NCBI GenBank assembly: GCA_964413525.1
Contig: CAYPTI010000062.1
Location: 1 to 10,495, forward strand
Length of the DNA: 10,495 nucleotides
Reading direction: 5' to 3'
Source: CAYPTI01 sp964413525 [NCBI: uncultured bacterium]
GTDB taxonomy: Bacteria; T1Sed10-126
Shown: positions 6,346 to 10,495 of the stretch, piece by piece
Layout: each line of letters starts with the position of its first letter
Position numbering within the stretch: the stretch's first letter is position 1
Position numbers and translations under genes: made by a program
The notes under the pieces: generated by a model
The model's database searches: none
Told to the model about the DNA's origin: nothing
What the model saw: only the letters and a program-made list of their open reading frames with translations

Positions 6346-8519
6346 GTTCCGATCCGTCCGTGGATGACGTGACGTTCGAGGTCCTCCGCCACCGGTTGTG
6401 GCAGATCAACGACGAAGCGGGGGAAACCATCAAGCAGGTCTCCGGCTCACCGATCGCGACTGAGGCCTACGATTTTAATACCACGCTCCTGGACAAGCAC
6501 GGCGAAGTGATTTCGATCGGTCCCTACGTCATTCTTCAGGCGGCCGTCACGGAACCCATCGTGAAGCACATCCTTGAGGAATTCGAGGAGAACCCGGGAA
6601 TCCAGCCGGGTGATATGTTCATCTGTTCCGATCCCTACTACGGGGCGCTTCACCAGAACGACGTGACCTGCGTGGCTCCGGTTCATCACGAGGGGAAGCT
6701 TATCGGCTGGTCGGGCTGCACGATTCACCAGGTCGACGTGGGCGGACCGGTGGCGGGAGGGTATGCGGTTGGAGCCGAGAACATCCACGAGGAACCCCCC
6801 GTCATCCCCCCGCTGAAGATCGTTGAGCGGGGGGAGATCAGGAACGACATCGAGACCGATTTTCTCCGCCGGTCGCGCCATCCCCATCTGCTCGGGCTGG
6901 ACTTTCGGGCCATGGTTGCCGCAAACAACGTGTCCAAATCCCGGATGCTGGACCTGGTGGAGGAATACGGTCCGACGGTCGTGGAAGGGACCCTGGATCG
7001 GATTCAACAGCATGCCGAAACGCGATTTCGATCGCGACTTCGCTCCCTCCCGAACGGGACCTGGCGACACGTGAACTTTCTCGATCACGATGGGCTTGAG
7101 AACAAGATTTATACGGGGGTTCTGGAGATGGCTAAGGAAGGGGAGACACTCCGATTTGATTTTAACCGGTCATCCGAGCAGGCGCCGGCCTTGATTAATT
7201 GCACGAAGTCCGGCCTCCGGGGAGGGGTGATCAACGCGGTTTTGCCGTTGCTTTGTTTCGACATGCCGTGGGCACCGGGCGGGATCTGGAATGCGATCCG
7301 CGTCGAGTGTGAGGAAGGAACGATCTACAACGCCGAATGGCCCGCCGGGGTGTGCATGGGATCCATCGAGGGGGCCCGGAGCGTCTTCAATCTGGCAAGC
7401 GTCACCATCGGAAAAATGATGGCCGCCAGCGAAGAACACCGGGAAAAAGTAATGGCTTCCTGGTGTGTGCCCGGAGCCCAAATTATTTCCGGAACCGATC
7501 AGGAGGGGAAACCGTTCGGGACCATGTTGCTTGATTCCATGGCGGGGGGAGGGGCTGCCTCCGCTGTCTCCGACGGCCTCAACACAGCCAGTTACCTTTC
7601 CTCCATGGACAAGATTATTCCGAACGTGGAGGTCAACGAATACCTTTTTCCGATCCTCTATATGTACCGGAAGATTTCCCGCGATTCGGGCGGTCCGGGC
7701 AAGTACAAGGGTGGCGAGGGCGGGGAACATGCCTTCATTCCTCACGACACCGAAGATCGGATCGATACCGTCTTCTTCTCCCACGGAGTTGAGCAGCCCG
7801 AAACGGTGGGCCTGTTCGGGGGGTACCCGGCCAACCAGAACCTCTGGGTTGTGGTTCGGGAATCCGACGTCCGGGGTTTGTTGGCTGACGGGACCGTGCC
7901 GACCGGCTGGGAGCAGCTCGAGGGAGAAGTCCAGCATCCCGAAGCCAAGAGCAAGTCCTCCCTCGGAGCCGATGATCTCTCCGTGGCCATTTACTCCGGA
8001 GGAGGCGGCTACGGCGATCCCCTGCAGCGCAACCCCGAGGATGTCCTCGACGATGTGGAGAAAGGATATGTCTCCCGGTCGGTGGCCGAACAAATTTACG
8101 GGGTCGTTATCAACGAGAACGGTTCTTTGGACTCCCGGGGGACCGAGGCCCGTCGTGAAACTCTTCGCTCCCGGCGCACCGAAACGAGCGCGGAGTCCGA
8201 TTCAACGGACTCCTTACCTCAGGACCGGGAGGGCGCCCGGATTGCTGAATATCTCGAGCTTCGTTCCGACGACGGGGAACAGACGGTCCACTGCACGGAA
8301 TGCGGACATCGATATGGTTCGGTTGAGATTAACCACAAGACCCGGGCGTCCCAGCGGACGCAGTCCCTTCAGGAATTTGACTACCTGGCGAACCCGCATA
8401 ACGAACAAGGACGATTCGTGTTGAGGAAGTACGCCTGTCCGGAGTGCGGCGTGCTGTTTTCCCTCGACGTGTTGCTGGAGTCCATGGAGCCGGTTCACGA
8501 CATCGATCTGACTGATTGA
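6342..8519 (+). CDS. hyuB: HyuB-type subunit fused to an acetone-carboxylase-gamma-like zinc domain
   Basis: This 725-residue protein is considerably longer than typical HyuB subunits (about 550-600). Residues 1 to about 590 are a full HyuB domain: FICSDPYYGALHQND (93-107) and HQVDVGG (129-135) carry the conserved Asp/His positions, and YSGGGGYGDPLQRNPEDVL (551-569) with GYVS and YGVVI closes the domain as in other HyuB proteins. A charged, Ser/Arg-rich linker (about 598-630) follows. Residues 635-725 have two CxxC knuckles (Cys651/Cys654 in HCTECGHRYG; Cys699/Cys702 in YACPECGVLFSLDV) and end in VHDIDLTD. This layout resembles the separate small gamma subunit (AcxC) of acetone carboxylase. 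The frame is continuous, so it is a genuine fusion if the assembly is right. With HyuA it would supply all three subunit types of an acetone or acetophenone carboxylase-like enzyme. A hydantoinase or lactamase with an added zinc ribbon is the alternative. Confidence 0.9.
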   Translation: MSSDPSVDDVTFEVLRHRLWQINDEAGETIKQVSGSPIATEAYDFNTTLLDKHGEVISIGPYVILQAAVTEPIVKHILEEFEENPGIQPGDMFICSDPYYGALHQNDVTCVAPVHHEGKLIGWSGCTIHQVDVGGPVAGGYAVGAENIHEEPPVIPPLKIVERGEIRNDIETDFLRRSRHPHLLGLDFRAMVAANNVSKSRMLDLVEEYGPTVVEGTLDRIQQHAETRFRSRLRSLPNGTWRHVNFLDHDGLENKIYTGVLEMAKEGETLRFDFNRSSEQAPALINCTKSGLRGGVINAVLPLLCFDMPWAPGGIWNAIRVECEEGTIYNAEWPAGVCMGSIEGARSVFNLASVTIGKMMAASEEHREKVMASWCVPGAQIISGTDQEGKPFGTMLLDSMAGGGAASAVSDGLNTASYLSSMDKIIPNVEVNEYLFPILYMYRKISRDSGGPGKYKGGEGGEHAFIPHDTEDRIDTVFFSHGVEQPETVGLFGGYPANQNLWVVVRESDVRGLLADGTVPTGWEQLEGEVQHPEAKSKSSLGADDLSVAIYSGGGGYGDPLQRNPEDVLDDVEKGYVSRSVAEQIYGVVINENGSLDSRGTEARRETLRSRRTETSAESDSTDSLPQDREGARIAEYLELRSDDGEQTVHCTECGHRYGSVEINHKTRASQRTQSLQEFDYLANPHNEQGRFVLRKYACPECGVLFSLDVLLESMEPVHDIDLTD

Positions 8520-8527
8520 CTGAGGGG

Positions 8528-9079
8528 TCAGGAAGACTCCCCGGTCGCGGACGTTACGGTGGCGTTTTCGTTCTGATGATCGAGGAACGAGTTGAATTCG
8601 TACAGGTCGGTCTCGTCCAGCGTCACCAGGATCGTTCGCAGGGTGTCCTTGAGCTGCTGCATCCGCCGAGCTCCGATCGTGTCCACGTAGGTTGCTTCGA
8701 TCTCCTGAAAGATCTCCACAACGTCCTCGAACAGGTCAAACCCTTCCTCGGTAAATTTTATTAGCTTGGCCCTCCGGTCGTCCGGGTCGACCTCTTCCGT
8801 CAGGTAACCACCGTCGACGAGGTCCTTCACCAGTTGCCCCATCCCCTGCTTGGTGATCCCGGCTCGTTCGGCCATCTTGGAGATCCGGGTTCCGTCGAAG
8901 TCAAGGTGACGGAGGGCGGCGGAGTGAGCCCGGCCGACGTCCGAGTACCCGCGGTCTCGCAGTTTTGAAATCACCTGTTTGTCGTAAGCCTGGAAAGCGT
9001 GGAGAAACAAATGGCCGATATGGGACTGTCGGATTTGCTTCAATTTTTCCATTCGTTGCGATTCATTCATCGGGGACAC
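8528..9079 (-). CDS. MarR-family winged-helix transcriptional regulator
   Basis: This is a cytoplasmic dimeric DNA-binding regulator, 183 residues from the GTG at 9079. After an N-terminal dimerisation helix region (GHLFLHAFQAYDKQVI) it has the classic MarR fold: ISKMAERAGITKQGMGQLVKDL forms the helix-turn-helix, and GYLTEEVDPDDRRAKLIKFTEEG is the beta-wing with the diagnostic DPxDRR. Two C-terminal helices with many acidic residues follow. GTG 9079 is chosen because AAGGAG lies 8 bases upstream; ATG 9070 is too far from it, and the longer open frame (to 9223) adds a Pro/Ser-rich stretch foreign to the family. It converges on hyuB with 8 bases between stops and lies 164 bases downstream of the SDR gene on the same strand. 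MarR proteins usually repress nearby genes until a small phenolic or pathway ligand binds, and three similar palindromes near the cluster's genes are candidate targets. Confidence 0.92.
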   Translation of the reverse strand: MSPMNESQRMEKLKQIRQSHIGHLFLHAFQAYDKQVISKLRDRGYSDVGRAHSAALRHLDFDGTRISKMAERAGITKQGMGQLVKDLVDGGYLTEEVDPDDRRAKLIKFTEEGFDLFEDVVEIFQEIEATYVDTIGARRMQQLKDTLRTILVTLDETDLYEFNSFLDHQNENATVTSATGESS

Positions 9080-9094
9080 GGGAGCCACTCCTTG
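9077..9094 (-). promoter_or_regulatory. Ribosome binding site setting the marR start at GTG
   Basis: On the minus strand AAGGAG is followed after 8 bases (TGGCTCCC) by GTG (9079-9077), then Ser-Pro-Met. This is the best Shine-Dalgarno sequence in the window and fixes the marR start. Confidence 0.7.
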
Positions 9095-9198
9095 TTTCGG
9101 AATCCGGGGTTCAGTCTTCCTTAGTTTATAACGTCTGACGGGTTCACCACATAGGTAGGATGCCGAGGTTGAAGAGGATTTCGGATGGGGTGGTGGAG

Positions 9199-9227
9199 GA
9201 CGATCGATCCGACTTTCGATCATCGTC
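9199..9227 (-). terminator. Bulged hairpin between the SDR and marR genes
   Basis: GACGAT-c-GATC pairs with GATC-ATCGTC around an 8-base loop (9210-9217), giving a 10-base-pair stem with one bulged base. It starts 17 bases past the SDR stop. No T-run follows on the minus strand, so it is not a textbook intrinsic terminator. It may slow or partly end SDR transcription, or protect the SDR message end, before marR. Confidence 0.3.
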
Positions 9228-9243
9228 GAATCGTAAGGGGAAC

Positions 9244-10005
9244 TTAGTTCATCGCCGAACCGCCGTCCACGACGAGTGTCTGACCGGTGATGAAATCACT
9301 CTCCTCGGAGGCAAGAAAGACCAGGGCACCGGTTAAATCCGCCGGTGTTTCCGGCTGCTGAAGAGCCCGTTGTTTGGGAATTTCGTCGAACAAATGCTCG
9401 GGGGTCGTGCCCGCCTGGAGGGTCGTGTCGCTTTCGGTTAATCCCGGGGCGATGGCGTTCACCCGGATCCCGAACTCACCCAGCTCCTGACTGAGGCACC
9501 GGGTCAGAGCCCTGACGGCCGCCTTGGAACAGACGTAATGCATCAGGTTCGGGGTCCCTTTGAAGATCGTGGCTGAAGTGATGTTAATGATTTTTCCGTA
9601 GGACTGTTTCTTCATGTGGGGAACCACGGAACGGGCACAGAGAAACATTCCCTTCGCGTTCACCTCCATCACCCGGTCCCAGTCGGCTTCGTCGATCTCC
9701 CAGAACGGTCGATGGGCGATCGACGAAAAGACCGCCGCGTTGTTGACCAGAACATCAACCGTGCCAAATGCGTCGACGGCCTGCTCGGTCAGGGTTTCGA
9801 CCTCCGCCGGCTTGCTTACGTCGACGTAGACCGCCTTGGCCTGATGACCGGAATCCCGAAGGGACTGCGCGGTGGATTCAGCTGCGGCTTCGTCAATATC
9901 AGCCACAGTCACGGAGGCCCCCTCCTGAGCCAACCGGCGAGCGAAAACCTTCCCGATCCCTTTTCCTCCCCCGGTAACGATGGCTGACTTGTCGTCCAGT
10001 CGCAT
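9244..10005 (-). CDS. Short-chain dehydrogenase/reductase (classical SDR)
   Basis: This 253-residue NAD(P)-dependent oxidoreductase has the full classical SDR signature: the cofactor loop TGGGKGIG (11-18), Asp36 at the end of the second beta-strand (favours NAD over NADP), NNAA (88-91), Asn116, the catalytic Ser144 and the Tyr157-xxx-Lys161 pair, and the PG motif (187-188). The C-terminal ITGQTLVVDGG is also typical. Such enzymes interconvert alcohols and ketones, or reduce 3-oxoacyl groups. Beside a carboxylase-like HyuAB pair, oxidation of a secondary alcohol to a ketone is an attractive role, but the motifs do not give the substrate. The start is ATG 10005 with GAGG followed by a 7-9 base spacer. 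It is transcribed toward marR, and an operator-like site lies 114 bases upstream. Confidence 0.93.
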   Translation of the reverse strand: MRLDDKSAIVTGGGKGIGKVFARRLAQEGASVTVADIDEAAAESTAQSLRDSGHQAKAVYVDVSKPAEVETLTEQAVDAFGTVDVLVNNAAVFSSIAHRPFWEIDEADWDRVMEVNAKGMFLCARSVVPHMKKQSYGKIINITSATIFKGTPNLMHYVCSKAAVRALTRCLSQELGEFGIRVNAIAPGLTESDTTLQAGTTPEHLFDEIPKQRALQQPETPADLTGALVFLASEESDFITGQTLVVDGGSAMN

Positions 10006-10495
10006 TCGTTTTCCCTCACTCGTGTGGGAATCACGTCCAAATACACTCCAGAACGGGTACCTCGGACACCGGAAGCCTGTTCGTCCGTTCCGACGGTAAA
10101 CGTACCATCGTTCATCAAAAAGGCAAGCAGCTTTACTAAAACTACTCTCGATTGGAGGTTTTCACTCCTCGAATCTAGCAGTGCTCCGGCGCTACGAAGT
10201 GGATTTCTTGGTTCGGATCCACGACTTCTATTCAAACCATAGCCAGACGGATTTGAGTTCACCAGTCAAGGAATGAGCATTATTGAGTCGTGATTCGTCC
10301 GGGCGTCTAAACCGGGCTCCGTGCCGTTGTGAAGGAACGGAACGCTCCCGGTGGAGACGAGTTGTACTTGAGCCTCGGGAACCGTCGACGTCTCGTTCCG
10401 ATGGGGATTCGGTTCGGTTATCGGAGACCCGGCCAGGATCGTTGAGCTTGTCGGGGCGGACGGGCGTAAATAAACTCCATCCGTGTCTGAACCCA
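10006..10495. other. Leader of the SDR gene and intergenic DNA without a supported gene
   Basis: This 490-base stretch holds the SDR leader and one operator-like site (10120-10138). Nothing else is well supported. To the right, two minus-strand frames stay open to the window edge (one ending at a TGA at 10266-10268, another at a TAG near 10238). Their translations are Ser/Thr/Arg/Pro-rich and match no family I know. One could be the C-terminus of a gene beyond the edge, but overlapping open frames are common in GC-rich DNA. Short inverted repeats such as CCGTT-N7-AACGG (about 10323-10339) lack T-runs. Confidence 0.5.
10120..10138. promoter_or_regulatory. Degenerate operator-like site upstream of the SDR gene
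   Basis: AAGGCAA-gcagc-TTTACTA has one perfect half-site (10132-10138) and one 4-of-7 half-site in the same 7-5-7 arrangement as 2463-2481. Read on the minus strand, TAGTAAAGCTGCTT also resembles AAGTAAAGCTACTT at 1422-1435. The site lies 114 bases before the SDR start. It is less certain than the other two because only one arm is conserved. Confidence 0.45.

Noticed and set aside
7170-8093. Long minus-strand frame opposite hyuB (307 codons)
   Set aside because: It lies entirely within the strongly conserved HyuB coding sequence, and its translation is Gly/His/Pro-rich with no domain. It is a mirror frame of GC-rich coding DNA.
7465-8424. Long plus-strand frame inside hyuB in another phase (319 codons)
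   Set aside because: Its translation is Pro/Arg/Ser/Thr-rich, typical of an out-of-phase reading, and hyuB has full motif support over the same bases.
9113-9131. Operator for marR autoregulation (TTAGTTTATAAC)
   Set aside because: At the 7-5-7 spacing one arm scores 5 of 7 and the other fails, so it is no better than chance in an AT-rich patch.
9080-9223. N-terminal extension of MarR back to 9223
   Set aside because: It is Pro/Ser/Arg-rich and unlike MarR proteins. A strong AAGGAG sits correctly for GTG 9079.

Overview
The window looks like part of a catabolic gene cluster from a bacterium. It is GC-rich by eye (no composition was computed), with Shine-Dalgarno-type leaders, GTG and TTG starts and two lipobox-bearing secreted proteins. 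Several proteins are rich in Asp and Glu, which would fit a marine or halophilic host, but nothing here fixes the phylum. I see no rRNA, tRNA, CRISPR array, transposase or phage gene.

Layout, left to right. Minus strand, 1-1361: the N-terminus of a lipoprotein cut by the window edge (1-108), then a complete substrate-binding lipoprotein of the NMT1/TauA (ABC transporter) type (276-1304, or to 1361). Minus strand, 1475-2281: an alpha/beta-hydrolase close to the arylformamidase-like BD-FAE family. A divergent promoter region lies at 2282-2514. Plus strand, 2515-8519: a compact three-gene operon made of an FAD-dependent phytoene-desaturase/PYROXD2-type oxidoreductase, a HyuA-type ATPase subunit and a HyuB-type subunit. 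The last two overlap by 4 bases (ATGA). Minus strand, 8528-10005: a MarR-family regulator converging on hyuB with 8 bases between stops, and upstream of it a short-chain dehydrogenase/reductase (SDR). From 10006 to 10495 there is leader and intergenic DNA with no gene I can support.

Two things stand out. First, the HyuB protein is about 725 residues. After its normal HyuB end (about residue 590) it has a charged linker and then a roughly 90-residue C-terminal domain with two CxxC knuckles, which resembles the small zinc-binding gamma subunit of acetone carboxylase. The HyuA/HyuB pair may therefore be a two-polypeptide ATP-dependent carboxylase (acetone or acetophenone carboxylase-like) rather than a hydantoinase or oxoprolinase. 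Second, one inverted-repeat motif, TAGTAAA-N5-TTTACTA, occurs in perfect form upstream of the plus-strand operon and in degenerate form upstream of the substrate-binding protein and of the SDR. This suggests a single regulon, plausibly controlled by the MarR protein encoded here.

Working model (inference): substrate is captured by the lipoprotein(s); the SDR and the FAD enzyme oxidise it to a carbonyl or lactam-type intermediate; the HyuA/HyuB-gamma enzyme carboxylates it or hydrolyses it at the cost of ATP; the alpha/beta-hydrolase cleaves an ester or amide product; and MarR releases the promoters when a pathway compound is present. The substrate cannot be read from the sequence.
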